A DNA stretch of 36,090 bases from an uncultured Collinsella sp. (lineage in GTDB: Bacteria; Actinomycetota; Coriobacteriia; Coriobacteriales; Coriobacteriaceae), in the NCBI GenBank assembly GCA_900544225.1, contig UQUD01000009.1, forward strand, positions 1 through 36,090. Direction: 5' to 3'. Position 1 is the stretch's first letter. The number at the start of each line of letters is the position of its first letter. Under the pieces are notes generated by a model, which did no database searches, was not told the origin of the DNA, and saw only the letters and a list, made by a program, of their open reading frames with translations. Both the position numbers and the translations under genes were made by a program. This document shows, one piece after another, positions 8,231-16,718 of this stretch.

Positions 8231-9457
8231 ATGGATTTTTCTCCGGCGGATCTGTTCCGTTCAACCAAGACCGGCTCTCGCAGCAGCCTGGACCGTGTCA
8301 ACAAGCAACTTTCGGCCTCGCGCGGCACGTTTCGCCAAAAGGTGCATATCGGTGTGCTCGTGGCTACTGTGGCGCTCGTCGCCTACGGTGCCATCATTAT
8401 CTGGTCGGCTTCGCAGTTTAAGGCCGATGCCTCGTTCTCACGCCATCTGCTGGGAATTGGCATCGGGGCGGTGCTGGCGGTGCTCGTCTGGCGTACCGAC
8501 CTGCGCGGTATTTCCAATTTCTCGACGGCGTTGCTCGTCATCGACCTGATCGTGATCTTCTCGCCCAAGATTCCGGGCCTGTCCTATACGGGCGGTCTGG
8601 GCATGACGGGCTGGATCAAGATTCCCGGTATCGGCTTGACATTCCAGCCGGTTGAGCTTGCCAAGCTCATCACCATCTTCTTTATTGCTACGCTTGGATC
8701 GCAGTATAACGGTCGCATCGATACCGTTCGCGACTACGTCAAGCTCTGCGGCATGCTGTCCATTCCGTTTTTGGCCGTCGTTGCCATGGGCGACCTGGGC
8801 TCGGGCCTGGTCGTGCTTGTTTCGGGCGCCATCGTCATTTGTATGAGCGGTGCACGCCGCGAATGGGTGCTGTCGACGCTGGCCCTGCTCGTGGGCCTGG
8901 TGGCCCTCGTTCTGGCGCTCGATTCGGTCTTTGATTCGTTGCTCGGCCATGATGTGCTCATCAAGCAGTATCAGATGAACCGTCTGACGGTCTTTATCGA
9001 CCCCGATAATGCCGATTCGGACGATGCCTACAACCTGCAGCAGTCGCTTATCGCCGTTGGCTCGGGCGGCTTCTTTGGTAAGGGTTTGGGCCATGCGACG
9101 CAGTCGGCCGGCGGCTTTCTGCCTGAGTTCCACACCGACTTCGTCTTCGCCTTCCTGTCCGAGACCTTTGGCTTTTGCGGTTCCTTTTTGCTCCTGTGCC
9201 TCTACGTGCTGCTGATCTTTTCGACGATTCGCGTCGCCTTTAAGTGTGAGTCGCTGTTTTTGCGTCTTTCGTGTGTGGGCATCGTTGGCATGTGGGCGTT
9301 CCAGACCTTCGAAAACATCGGCATGTGCATCGGCATGATGCCGATTACCGGTATTCCGCTACCGTTTATTAGCTTCGGTTCGTCTTCGATGATGATTCAG
9401 CTGCTGACGGTGGGTATCGTACAATCCATATGGCGGCATCGTTCGGGCGCCGCGTAA
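8231..9457 (+). CDS. rodA: SEDS peptidoglycan glycosyltransferase RodA
   Basis: A 408-residue polytopic SEDS protein that polymerises lipid II during elongation. ATG 8231 follows TAGGAGG, which overlaps the PBP2 stop. About ten hydrophobic helices are visible. Family motifs include the GKGLGHATQS loop, LPEFHTDFVFAFLSETFGF, and the closing PITGIPLPFISFGSSSM segment. The N-terminal 40 residues are hydrophilic and somewhat longer than usual. FtsW would be the alternative paralogue, but position after mreBCD-PBP2 strongly favours RodA. Confidence 0.95.
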   Translation: MDFSPADLFRSTKTGSRSSLDRVNKQLSASRGTFRQKVHIGVLVATVALVAYGAIIIWSASQFKADASFSRHLLGIGIGAVLAVLVWRTDLRGISNFSTALLVIDLIVIFSPKIPGLSYTGGLGMTGWIKIPGIGLTFQPVELAKLITIFFIATLGSQYNGRIDTVRDYVKLCGMLSIPFLAVVAMGDLGSGLVVLVSGAIVICMSGARREWVLSTLALLVGLVALVLALDSVFDSLLGHDVLIKQYQMNRLTVFIDPDNADSDDAYNLQQSLIAVGSGGFFGKGLGHATQSAGGFLPEFHTDFVFAFLSETFGFCGSFLLLCLYVLLIFSTIRVAFKCESLFLRLSCVGIVGMWAFQTFENIGMCIGMMPITGIPLPFISFGSSSMMIQLLTVGIVQSIWRHRSGAA

Positions 9458-9475
9458 CCGCTGGAGGGGTTTGCT

Positions 9476-10405
9476 ATGAAAATTCCCGTAGATAAGCTGA
9501 CCCGCGCTTTTAAGATGGGCGCGTCCGTTAAGAAGGATTCCGATACGCCGGTGCGCGTCTCGGTCTATCTGGATTCGTCCGCCTCGCGCTTTCTGGCCGA
9601 GACGGTGCGTGACGCCTTTGTGCCGCAGACGACCTCGGGCATTGTGCGCGTCGAGCGTCTGGGGGAGGAGCGAATTGCTCCAAAGACCGATACCGATGTG
9701 GTGCTGGTGCTCTCGTGTGGTTCCGACCGCTTGGAGAGTGCCGTGCAGGAGCTCGTGATCGCCGGTGCGCCCGTGTGCGTGCTTGCCGAGTCTGCTGTGG
9801 AGGTGCCGTTTATCGAGGAGTCCACGCCCATGCTCGGCGTGGTAGCGGCAACCGATAAGACTTATCTGCTCGAGACGCTTGCCCGCTGGATTCTCGATCG
9901 CACCGATAAGGAAACGGCTTTTGCGGCGAACTTTGCCTTCATGCGCATCGCGGCCGCCAATCGTATCATCACCTCGTGCGCGCTCACCAATATGGCGACC
10001 GGTGCGCTGGCGTTTTTGCCGGGCGCCGATTATCCCGTCATGGCGCTGGCGCAGGTGGGCATGCTCTTTGAGCTCGCTGCCGTCTTTGGACGCGGCATTA
10101 AGCCTGAGCGAGGCTACGAGGTCGCGGGCGTGCTTGCCGGCGGTCTTGTGATCCGCGCGGTCACCCGCGCACTTGTCAAGCAGACGCCGCATATTGGGTT
10201 TGCCGTCAAGGCGCTCACTGCTGCCGCGGGCACCTATGGCATGGGCCGTGCGCTCGTTTCGCTCTACGAGCGCGATGTCGACTACAGTCGTGCCAACGAG
10301 GTGGTCACTGCCACGTTCTCCCGCGTTCGCGATCTGGTGACCACGGTCGCGGGCGCTACCCGTCCTATGGCGTCCTACCAGGACGCATCCGATCTCGCAG
10401 CTTAG
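9476..10405 (+). CDS. DUF697-like membrane-associated protein of unknown function
   Basis: A 309-residue protein with ATG 9476 after GGAGGGG. Residues 1-130 form a Rossmann-like alpha/beta region (VRVSVYLDSSASRFLAETV, DVVLVLSCGSDRLESAV) with no visible P-loop, so it is not an active GTPase. Residues about 150-275 look like a DUF697 domain: ALTNMATGALAFLPGADYP and MALAQVGMLFELAAVFG match the family's LxPxPgaD and aQxgMixxlaxxyG pattern. That family is usually attached to, or encoded beside, Era-like GTPases. The hydrophobic Gly/Ala stretch around residues 220-260 may insert in the membrane. It is cotranscribed between rodA and the radical SAM gene (10 bases to the latter). Its role is not known. 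Confidence 0.75.
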   Translation: MKIPVDKLTRAFKMGASVKKDSDTPVRVSVYLDSSASRFLAETVRDAFVPQTTSGIVRVERLGEERIAPKTDTDVVLVLSCGSDRLESAVQELVIAGAPVCVLAESAVEVPFIEESTPMLGVVAATDKTYLLETLARWILDRTDKETAFAANFAFMRIAAANRIITSCALTNMATGALAFLPGADYPVMALAQVGMLFELAAVFGRGIKPERGYEVAGVLAGGLVIRAVTRALVKQTPHIGFAVKALTAAAGTYGMGRALVSLYERDVDYSRANEVVTATFSRVRDLVTTVAGATRPMASYQDASDLAA

Positions 10406-10415
10406 GGGTTTTCCG

Positions 10416-12293
10416 TTGCGCGTTGCATACCAAGACTGTTTTCATTTAATTGAGCCGCTGCTCGCCAAGGTCGAGAAGCCGAGTCGCTATATCGATCACG
10501 AGTGGGGCACGCTTTCCAAGGCCGATGCAGATTACCGTTGCTGCCTGATCTACCCGGATGTGTACGAGGTTGGTCTGCCCAACCAGGGTATCGCCATCCT
10601 CTACAACATCCTTAACCAGGCCGAGGGCATCTCCTGCGAGCGTGGCTATGTGCCGTGGCCCGATATGGGTGATGCTATGCGCGAGGCGGGCATTCCGCTG
10701 CTCTCGCTCGAGGGTGCAGCGCCGGTCGCTTCGTTTGATATCGTCGGTCTGCATGTGCCGCACGAGATGGCGGTGACGAACTTCCTCGAGGCTCTCGACC
10801 TCGCTGGCATTCCGCTGTTAGCGGCCGACCGACGCGAAGACGACCCCATCATCATCGCCGGCGGTCCCTCGGTGTACAACCCCGAGCCGTACGCGGCCTT
10901 CTTCGATGCCATCCTCATCGGTGAGGGCGAGGAATCGCTGCTCGAGACCTGCCAGCTGCATCGCCGCCTGCGTGACGAAGGAGTCCCGCGCGCGCAGATT
11001 GTCGAGCAGCTTGCATCCATTGCCGGCAACTACGTGCCGTCGCTCTATGAGGTTCGTCACGACGAGCCCTGCTCGCCGCATGGCTACACCGTGCCGCGTG
11101 AGGGCAAGGATGCGCCGACCGTGGTCTACAAGCGCGTCGTCGAGGATTTCGGCGTCACGAATCCGCTGTCGCAGTCGTGCGTGCCCTATGCGCAGCTGGT
11201 TCACGACCGCCTGTCTATCGAGATCCTGCGCGGCTGCGCCCGCGGCTGTCGTTTTTGTCAGGCCGGCATGACGTATCGCCCGGTGCGCGAGCGCTCGGCC
11301 GACCAGATTGTCTCGTCGGTGATTCAGGGTCTGGAAAAGACCGGCTATGACGAGGTGTCGCTGACCTCGCTCTCCACGACCGACCACTCCTGCATTCGCG
11401 ACGTGCTCGGCAGGCTCAACCGTCGCCTGGAGGATACGGGTATTCGCGTGTCTATTCCGTCGCAGCGCCTGGATTCGTTTGGCGTGGATATGGCCGAGTC
11501 GGTCGCCGGCGAAAAGAAGGGCGGCCTGACGTTCGCGCCCGAGGCCGGCAGCCAGCGCATGCGCGACATCATTAACAAGAACGTGACCGAGGAGGACCTG
11601 GACCGTGCGGCCAAGGCGGCCTTCGAGGCCGGCTGGAACCGCATGAAGCTCTACTTTATGATGGGCCTTCCCGGCGAGCGCGACGAGGACATCGTGGCCA
11701 TCGCCAATCTGGCCGATCACGTGCTGGAGCTCGGTCGTTCCGTGGTGCCCAAGGCTCGTCGCGGCTCGATCTCGGTGTCGATCTCGGTTTCGGTCTTTAT
11801 CCCCAAGGCTGCCACGCCGTTCCAGTGGTGCCCGCAGCTCGACTACGACGACGTCAAGCGTCGCCAGAAGCTGCTTATCACGAGCGTTCGCAACCGTGCC
11901 GTCCGTGTGCATTACCACGATGCCGAGACTTCGCTCATCGAGGCTGCGCTGTCCCGCGCCGGTCGTGACATGACGCCCGTCATCATCGACGCTTGGCGCT
12001 CGGGCTCTCGCTTTGACGCCTGGGTAGAGCATTTCTCGCTCGATAACTGGAAGGAAGCTGCTGCCAAAAACGGCATCGACCTCAATGAGCTCGTGCACCT
12101 GCCCTACGAGTTGGACTGGCGCCTGCCGTGGGAGCACGTGAGCCCCGGCTGCACGCGCGGCTTCCTCGAGCGCGAGTACCGTCGCTCGCTCGAGGGCGTC
12201 ACGACTCCCGACTGCACCCGCACGTCGTGCACCGGCTGCGGAATCTGCCCCACGCTCCACGCCAAGAATGTATTGATGGGTGATCGCGCATGA
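10416..12293 (+). CDS. B12-type radical SAM protein (TIGR03960 family)
   Basis: A 625-residue radical SAM enzyme. The TTG start at 10416 lies 7 bases after AGGGG. The N-terminal third resembles a cobalamin-binding-type fold (LIYPDVYEVGLPNQGIAILY, PIIIAGGPSVYNPEPYA, LIGEGEESLLE). The [4Fe-4S] motif is CARGCRFC with Cys274, Cys278 and Cys281. Later conserved parts include GGLTFAPEAGSQRMRDIINK and LYFMMGLPGERDEDI. The C-terminus ends with a separate Cys cluster (CTRTSCTGCGICPTL) that may hold another metal site. The stop overlaps the start of the DUF2344 gene (ATGA). In many bacteria the two halves are fused or adjacent and lie near rplU or RNase E/G genes, but the reaction is not established to my knowledge. 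Confidence 0.9.
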   Translation: MRVAYQDCFHLIEPLLAKVEKPSRYIDHEWGTLSKADADYRCCLIYPDVYEVGLPNQGIAILYNILNQAEGISCERGYVPWPDMGDAMREAGIPLLSLEGAAPVASFDIVGLHVPHEMAVTNFLEALDLAGIPLLAADRREDDPIIIAGGPSVYNPEPYAAFFDAILIGEGEESLLETCQLHRRLRDEGVPRAQIVEQLASIAGNYVPSLYEVRHDEPCSPHGYTVPREGKDAPTVVYKRVVEDFGVTNPLSQSCVPYAQLVHDRLSIEILRGCARGCRFCQAGMTYRPVRERSADQIVSSVIQGLEKTGYDEVSLTSLSTTDHSCIRDVLGRLNRRLEDTGIRVSIPSQRLDSFGVDMAESVAGEKKGGLTFAPEAGSQRMRDIINKNVTEEDLDRAAKAAFEAGWNRMKLYFMMGLPGERDEDIVAIANLADHVLELGRSVVPKARRGSISVSISVSVFIPKAATPFQWCPQLDYDDVKRRQKLLITSVRNRAVRVHYHDAETSLIEAALSRAGRDMTPVIIDAWRSGSRFDAWVEHFSLDNWKEAAAKNGIDLNELVHLPYELDWRLPWEHVSPGCTRGFLEREYRRSLEGVTTPDCTRTSCTGCGICPTLHAKNVLMGDRA

Positions 12294-13102
12294 GTGAGCG
12301 CCTGACCGACAACCCCTCGCTCTTTAGGCTTCGTGTTCGCTATGGCAAGCGCGATCGCCTTAAGTACCTGGGCCATCTCGAAGTAATCCATACCATTGAG
12401 CGCATCGTGCGCCGTGCGGGACTTCCCTATGCCGTCACGCAGGGCTTCTCTCCGCACATGCGCGTGGGCTTCTCTTCGGCGCTGCCGGTGGGTACGTCTT
12501 CGACCTGCGAGTGGTATGACCTGTTTATGACCGAGTTCGTGGCGCTCGACGAGGCGTTTGGCCGCCTGGCTGCGGCGTCTCCGGCCGATCTGGCGCCCAT
12601 CGAGGCGGCGTACATCGACGTGCGCACGCCGGCATTGACGGCGCAGCTCACGCGCCTGTCGTATCGCATCGATCTGCACTTGGATCCCGAGGCGCCCGTA
12701 AGCGCCGACGAGGTGCGTCGTGCGATCGACACGCTGCGCGCGGACCATGGCATCGACTACGCGCGCGGAAAAAAGAGCAAGCGCTTGGATTTGGATCACA
12801 CACTCGTGGGCTATGAGCTCACGGCGGGGGAGCGCCCGAACCATTTGGTACTCATGCTCGACACCCATGCCGACAACGAGGGCTCCATGCGTCCGGAAAT
12901 TTTGCTTTCCGCTGCTGATGTTTTGTTGCAGGGCTTGACCCCGGGCGTGGATGCACCTATTGTTTCCACCGGTATGCAAGACCTCGTGACCATCTGCTCC
13001 TACGATGTCGAGCGTCAGAATCAAGCATGCGAGGACGACGAGGGCCGACTCGTCAGCCCCATACCTGTGCGAACTTGTGGATTTGCTCCACATACTCGTT
13101 GA
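12290..13102 (+). CDS. radical SAM-linked DUF2344 protein (TIGR03936 family)
   Basis: A 270-residue protein starting at ATG 12290, 4 bases inside the end of the radical SAM gene. Its opening (RLRVRYGKRDRLKYLGHLEV, then GLPYAVTQGFSPHMRVGFSS, then ALPVGTSSTCEWYDLFM) is typical of the DUF2344 family. It is always tied to TIGR03960 proteins, by fusion or adjacency, and probably forms a complex or delivers the substrate. The last 60 residues diverge and contain the segment that doubles as the rplU promoter region. Function is unknown. The four-base overlap suggests translational coupling. Confidence 0.88.
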   Translation: MSERLTDNPSLFRLRVRYGKRDRLKYLGHLEVIHTIERIVRRAGLPYAVTQGFSPHMRVGFSSALPVGTSSTCEWYDLFMTEFVALDEAFGRLAAASPADLAPIEAAYIDVRTPALTAQLTRLSYRIDLHLDPEAPVSADEVRRAIDTLRADHGIDYARGKKSKRLDLDHTLVGYELTAGERPNHLVLMLDTHADNEGSMRPEILLSAADVLLQGLTPGVDAPIVSTGMQDLVTICSYDVERQNQACEDDEGRLVSPIPVRTCGFAPHTR

Positions 13103-13127
13103 CGGGGGTATTTTCGCCTGCTACTAT
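13099..13127 (+). promoter_or_regulatory. strong promoter of rplU-rpmA
   Basis: TTGACG at 13099-13104 and TACTAT at 13122-13127 have a 17-base spacer, close to the sigma-A consensus. The -35 hexamer contains the TGA stop of the preceding gene, so promoter and coding end overlap. The ATG of rplU lies 43 bases downstream. Confidence 0.7.
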
Positions 13128-13169
13128 ATTCGGCTGTTGCACTAACTGATGCATGAAGGGCAAGTAAAC

Positions 13170-13544
13170 ATGTACGCAATCGTTAACACGGGCGGCAAGC
13201 AGTACAAGGTCGCCACCGACGATGTCATCACCGTCGAGAAGATCGAGGGCAATGAGGGCGACAAGGTCACCCTGCCGGTTATCTTCCTCAACGATGGTAA
13301 GAAGATCGTCACCGATCCCGACAAGCTGGCCAAGGCCAAGGTTACCGCTCAGATCGTTGAGCAGTTCAAGGGCGAGAAGCAGCTGGTCTTCAAGTTCCAC
13401 AAGCGCAAGCGCTATCGTCGTCTGAAGGGTCACCGTCAGCAGCTGACCAAGCTGAAGATCGTGAAGGTTCAGGCTACCTCCCGCGCCAAGAAGGCTGTCA
13501 AGGCAGAGGCTGAGGCTGTTGCCGAGGCTCCCGTCGCCGAGTAG
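13170..13544 (+). CDS. rplU: 50S ribosomal protein L21
   Basis: A 124-residue large-subunit protein that binds 23S rRNA. ATG 13170 gives the universal N-terminus MYAIVNTGGKQYKV and follows GAAGGG; an ATG at 13149 in frame adds seven residues and lacks a site. The basic segment KRKRYRRLKGHRQQ is the family's rRNA-binding signature. The C-terminus carries an extra Ala/Glu/Val-rich tail of roughly 20 residues beyond the usual 103. rpmA follows after 33 bases, the conserved L21-L27 order. Confidence 0.97.
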   Translation: MYAIVNTGGKQYKVATDDVITVEKIEGNEGDKVTLPVIFLNDGKKIVTDPDKLAKAKVTAQIVEQFKGEKQLVFKFHKRKRYRRLKGHRQQLTKLKIVKVQATSRAKKAVKAEAEAVAEAPVAE

Positions 13545-13577
13545 ATTACACTCGTAACGAAAGAGTAGGTATACACA

Positions 13578-13835
13578 ATGGCACACAAAAAAGGACTCGG
13601 TTCCTCCCGTAATGGCCGTGACTCCCGCGGTCAGCGCCTTGGCACGAAGCGCTATGCCGGCCAGACGGTAACCACGGGCACGATTCTCGTCCGTCAGCAC
13701 GGCACGCACATCCACCCGGGTGAGAACGTTGGCCGTGGCAAGGACGACACGCTGTTCGCGCTGGTCGACGGTACCGTTGAGTTCCACAAGGGTATCAAGC
13801 ACAGGGTCAGCGTACGCCCGCTCGCGAACGCGTAA
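13578..13835 (+). CDS. rpmA: 50S ribosomal protein L27
   Basis: An 85-residue protein that sits near the peptidyl transferase centre. The N-terminus MAHKKGLGSSRNGRDS is canonical and has no cleavable Firmicutes-type extension. The segment GTHIHPGENVGRGKDDTLFAL is the family core. The AAAGAGTAGG upstream acts as ribosome site. It is followed by an intrinsic terminator before obgE. Confidence 0.97.
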   Translation: MAHKKGLGSSRNGRDSRGQRLGTKRYAGQTVTTGTILVRQHGTHIHPGENVGRGKDDTLFALVDGTVEFHKGIKHRVSVRPLANA

Positions 13836-13860
13836 TTCACCCTTCATAGAGCACATATGT

Positions 13861-13904
13861 GGGAGGCACTTGAGTTTTAGGATTCAAGGGTCTCCCTCTT
13901 TTTT
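13861..13904 (+). terminator. intrinsic terminator or attenuator between rpmA and obgE
   Basis: GGGAG at 13861 pairs with CTCCC ending at 13896, and the inner CTTGA pairs with TCAAG, with a two-base mismatch between them. A T-rich run TCTTTTTT follows (13897-13904). The obgE ribosome site AGGAGG starts only 3 bases later, so termination here is probably partial and sets lower expression of obgE-nadD-yqeK-rsfS than of rplU-rpmA. Confidence 0.65.
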
Positions 13905-13920
13905 GTAGGAGGCGATTCTG

Positions 13921-15387
13921 TTGTCACAGTTCACCGATATCAGCCGCATTAACGTTTGCGGCGGCGACGGCGGAGCCGGATGCATGTCGTTTAGGCGCGA
14001 GGCATTTGTTCCCAAGGGCGGCCCCGATGGCGGCGACGGCGGTCGTGGCGGCAATGTCGTCATCCAGGCCGACGCTCAGCTTTCCTCGCTGATCGATTAC
14101 CGCTTTAAGCATCACTTCCGTGCCGAGCGCGGAACGCATGGCCAGGGTGCCCGCCGCAACGGCAAAAGCGGTGAGGACCTGATTTTGAAAGTCCCCATGG
14201 GTACCGTAGTCCGCGAGCTCGATCCCGAGACGCAGACCCCGATGTTCGAGATTGCCGACCTGGTGCACGACGGCGAGCGCGTTGTCGTGGCCCCCGGTGG
14301 TGCCGGCGGTCTGGGCAACACGCACTTTGTGACGTCGGTACGCCGCGCTCCGGCCTTTGCCCAGCTAGGCGAGCCGGCCGAGGAGCACTGGATTGAGCTT
14401 GAGATGAAGCTCATGGCCGATGCCGCACTCGTGGGCTTTCCCTCGGTGGGTAAGTCATCGCTCATTGCGCGCATGAGTGCCGCCCGCCCCAAGATTGCTG
14501 ACTACCCGTTTACCACGCTCGTGCCCAATCTGGGCATGGTGCGTGCCGGCGAATATTCTTACGTCGTTGCCGACGTTCCCGGTTTGATCGAGGGCGCGAG
14601 CGAGGGCAAGGGCCTGGGTCACCAGTTCTTGCGCCACATTGAGCGTACGGCCCTGATCATGCATGTCGTCGACATGACGGGCGGTTTTGAGGATCGCGAT
14701 CCGGTTGAGGACTATCGCATCATCAACCGCGAGCTCGAGCAGTATGGCGCCGAGCTTTCGGAGCGTCCGCAGATCGTCGTTGCCAACAAGTGCGATGCTC
14801 CGGGCACGGCCGACAAGATTGCCGACCTCAAGCGCGCAGCGCTCGACGATGGACATATGTTCTTTGCCGTGTCTGCTGTTACGGGCGCCGGCCTCAACAC
14901 GCTGATGCTTGCCGTGGGCGAGCAGGTGGCTAAGCTGCGCGCCGAGTTGGCTGTCTCCGATGAGCCGGTCGTTCTGCGCGACGATGAGTGGGAGCGCCGC
15001 CGCCTGCAGCGTGAGAAGCGTTTCCGCATTGTCCAGGAAGAGCCCGGTGCCTTCCGCGTGGTCGGTCGTGCCATCGAGCGCATGGTCATTCAGACCGACT
15101 GGGAAAATGAGGAAGCCGTCATTTACCTGCAGCATAAGTTTGCGCGTATGGGTGTTGACGACGCGCTCGAGAAGGCCGGTTGCCGTGCGGGCGACGAGGT
15201 CCGCATTTGCCAGCGCGCCTTTGACTTTGAGGGCGCTGAGGACTTCTCGGAGTACGAGGAGCTCGAGGATGCTGGCGAGGACGTTGCCGTTGAGGCCATT
15301 GACGTGACCGATGCTGCGGATGAGGGCGTCGAGGTTGTCGATGCGGCGGATGCCGAGGACGATGCCGAGACCTCGGAGGGCGAGTAA
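13921..15387 (+). CDS. obgE: GTPase Obg/CgtA
   Basis: A 488-residue GTPase required for 50S subunit maturation and stress response. TTG 13921 lies 8 bases after AGGAGG. Residues 1-158 are the glycine-rich Obg fold (GGDGGAGCMSFRREAFVPKG, GGDGGRGGNVV). The G domain follows with G1 GFPSVGKSS at 172-180, switch I DYPFTTLVPNLG, G3 DVPGLIEGAS and G4 NKCD. The OCT domain occupies about residues 355-430. The last 55 residues are a very acidic Asp/Glu/Ala/Val tail, as in actinobacterial Obg. nadD begins 3 bases after the stop. Confidence 0.97.
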   Translation: MSQFTDISRINVCGGDGGAGCMSFRREAFVPKGGPDGGDGGRGGNVVIQADAQLSSLIDYRFKHHFRAERGTHGQGARRNGKSGEDLILKVPMGTVVRELDPETQTPMFEIADLVHDGERVVVAPGGAGGLGNTHFVTSVRRAPAFAQLGEPAEEHWIELEMKLMADAALVGFPSVGKSSLIARMSAARPKIADYPFTTLVPNLGMVRAGEYSYVVADVPGLIEGASEGKGLGHQFLRHIERTALIMHVVDMTGGFEDRDPVEDYRIINRELEQYGAELSERPQIVVANKCDAPGTADKIADLKRAALDDGHMFFAVSAVTGAGLNTLMLAVGEQVAKLRAELAVSDEPVVLRDDEWERRRLQREKRFRIVQEEPGAFRVVGRAIERMVIQTDWENEEAVIYLQHKFARMGVDDALEKAGCRAGDEVRICQRAFDFEGAEDFSEYEELEDAGEDVAVEAIDVTDAADEGVEVVDAADAEDDAETSEGE

Positions 15388-15390
15388 GCC

Positions 15391-16068
15391 ATGTCGTTGC
15401 GCGGTGGAATCGGTTTGCCCGAGCTTCCTCTAGAGGACGGGCAGGAGTTTAGGCTCGGCATTATGGGTGGCACCTTTGATCCCATCCATTACGGGCACCT
15501 GGTGACCGCCGAGCAGGCGCGCGAGTCGCTCGACTTGGATGCTGTGCTCTTTATGCCGGCGGGCTCTCCTGCCTTTAAGCTTGACAAGCCGGTGACGCCT
15601 GCCGAGGACCGTTATGCTATGACGGTCCTCGCCACCGCCGCGAACCCGGCCTTTTTGGCGAGCCGGTTCGAGATCGACCGCCCGGGCGTAACCTATACGG
15701 CCGATACGCTTCATGCCCTTCGCGACTTTTACCCGCCGCAGGTAAAGCTCTACTTTATTACGGGCGCCGACGCGATTATCGATATCGTGACCTGGCATGA
15801 TGCCGAACGAATCGCTGAGCTTGCTACCTTTATTGCGGCGACGCGACCGGGCTTTGATATCGATACGGCGCGTGCCCGAATCAAAGAGTCGGGGCTGCCG
15901 TTCGACGTGCGCTATATTCAGATTCCGGCGCTGGCGATCAGCTCGACGAACATTCGTAAGCGAGTTGCCCGCGGCATGAGCGTGCGCTATCTTACGAGCG
16001 AGTCCGTGCTCGGCTACATTCGCAAACGCAGACTATATGCCGATTTGAGCCAAGAAGATTTTGAGTGA
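15391..16068 (+). CDS. nadD: nicotinate-nucleotide adenylyltransferase
   Basis: A 225-residue enzyme that adenylates nicotinate mononucleotide in NAD synthesis. The nucleotidyltransferase signature IMGGTFDPIHYGHLVTAEQA is present near residue 30, and the second ATP-binding motif ISSTNIRKRV lies near the C-terminus. About 25 extra residues precede the usual start; ATG 15391 is 3 bases after the obgE stop, and GGAGGG lies upstream. Neighbours yqeK and rsfS give the conserved nadD-yqeK-rsfS trio. Confidence 0.95.
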   Translation: MSLRGGIGLPELPLEDGQEFRLGIMGGTFDPIHYGHLVTAEQARESLDLDAVLFMPAGSPAFKLDKPVTPAEDRYAMTVLATAANPAFLASRFEIDRPGVTYTADTLHALRDFYPPQVKLYFITGADAIIDIVTWHDAERIAELATFIAATRPGFDIDTARARIKESGLPFDVRYIQIPALAISSTNIRKRVARGMSVRYLTSESVLGYIRKRRLYADLSQEDFE

Positions 16069-16081
16069 TGGGGGGTCTACG

Positions 16082-16690
16082 TTGTCGGTAGAGGATCAGT
16101 TTGAGGGCGATGAGCGCGCGCTGCTCAAGCGCATTCAAGAGCTGCTCGATGTTCGCATGAAGGATAAGCGCAAGCGCTATGTGCATTCGCTGGGTGTTGC
16201 CGAGACCGCACTTCATCTGGCCGAGGTCTACGGCGTTGACCGCTTTGATGCCGCTGCCGCCGGCCTGATCCATGACTGGGACAAAGTGCTCTCCGACGAC
16301 GAGCTCGTGGCCCGCGCGCTTCACTATGGCATCAAGGTTGCCGGTTCTCCTTCTGCCGCGACGCCGCTTTTGCATGGCCCTGTTGCCGCCTATGAGCTTC
16401 CGCAGCTTTTTCCCGAGCTGTCGCCGGCCGTTTTCCAGGCTGTCGACCGTCACACCGTGGGTGCCTGCGACATGACGCCGCTCGATATGGTGGTCTTTGT
16501 GGCCGATGCCATCGAGCCCAACCGCCACGGCGACTATGCGCATGCGCTGCGCAAGATGGTGGGGGAGTCGACGCTCGATGAGTTGTTCTTCTCCTGTTTT
16601 GCGCAGGGTCTGGTCTATGTGATCCAGTCCGGGCGCTATCTTTATCCCACGGCTATTACGATTTACAACCATTACGCCCAGCTGCGCTAG
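16082..16690 (+). CDS. yqeK: HD-domain hydrolase YqeK (symmetrical Ap4A hydrolase family)
   Basis: A 202-residue metal-dependent HD phosphohydrolase. Family members cleave diadenosine tetraphosphate symmetrically. Metal ligands expected from the fold are His35 (RYVHSLGVAE), His64-Asp65 (GLIHDWDK) and later His/Asp in DRHTVGACDMTPLDMVVFVA and DAIEPNR. TTG 16082 is favoured because GGGGGG lies 6 bases upstream; an in-frame TTG at 16061 would overlap nadD and has only a weak AAGAAG. The WD in place of the usual YA after the HD pair is a small departure. Confidence 0.9.
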   Translation: MSVEDQFEGDERALLKRIQELLDVRMKDKRKRYVHSLGVAETALHLAEVYGVDRFDAAAAGLIHDWDKVLSDDELVARALHYGIKVAGSPSAATPLLHGPVAAYELPQLFPELSPAVFQAVDRHTVGACDMTPLDMVVFVADAIEPNRHGDYAHALRKMVGESTLDELFFSCFAQGLVYVIQSGRYLYPTAITIYNHYAQLR

Positions 16691-16718
16691 CTCGGGTGCG
16701 TCTAGAAAGAGGTATTCC

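Noticed and set aside
10818..12260. A 480-codon - strand frame opposite the radical SAM gene
   Set aside because: Shadow frame; the + strand frame has CARGCRFC and other conserved motifs.
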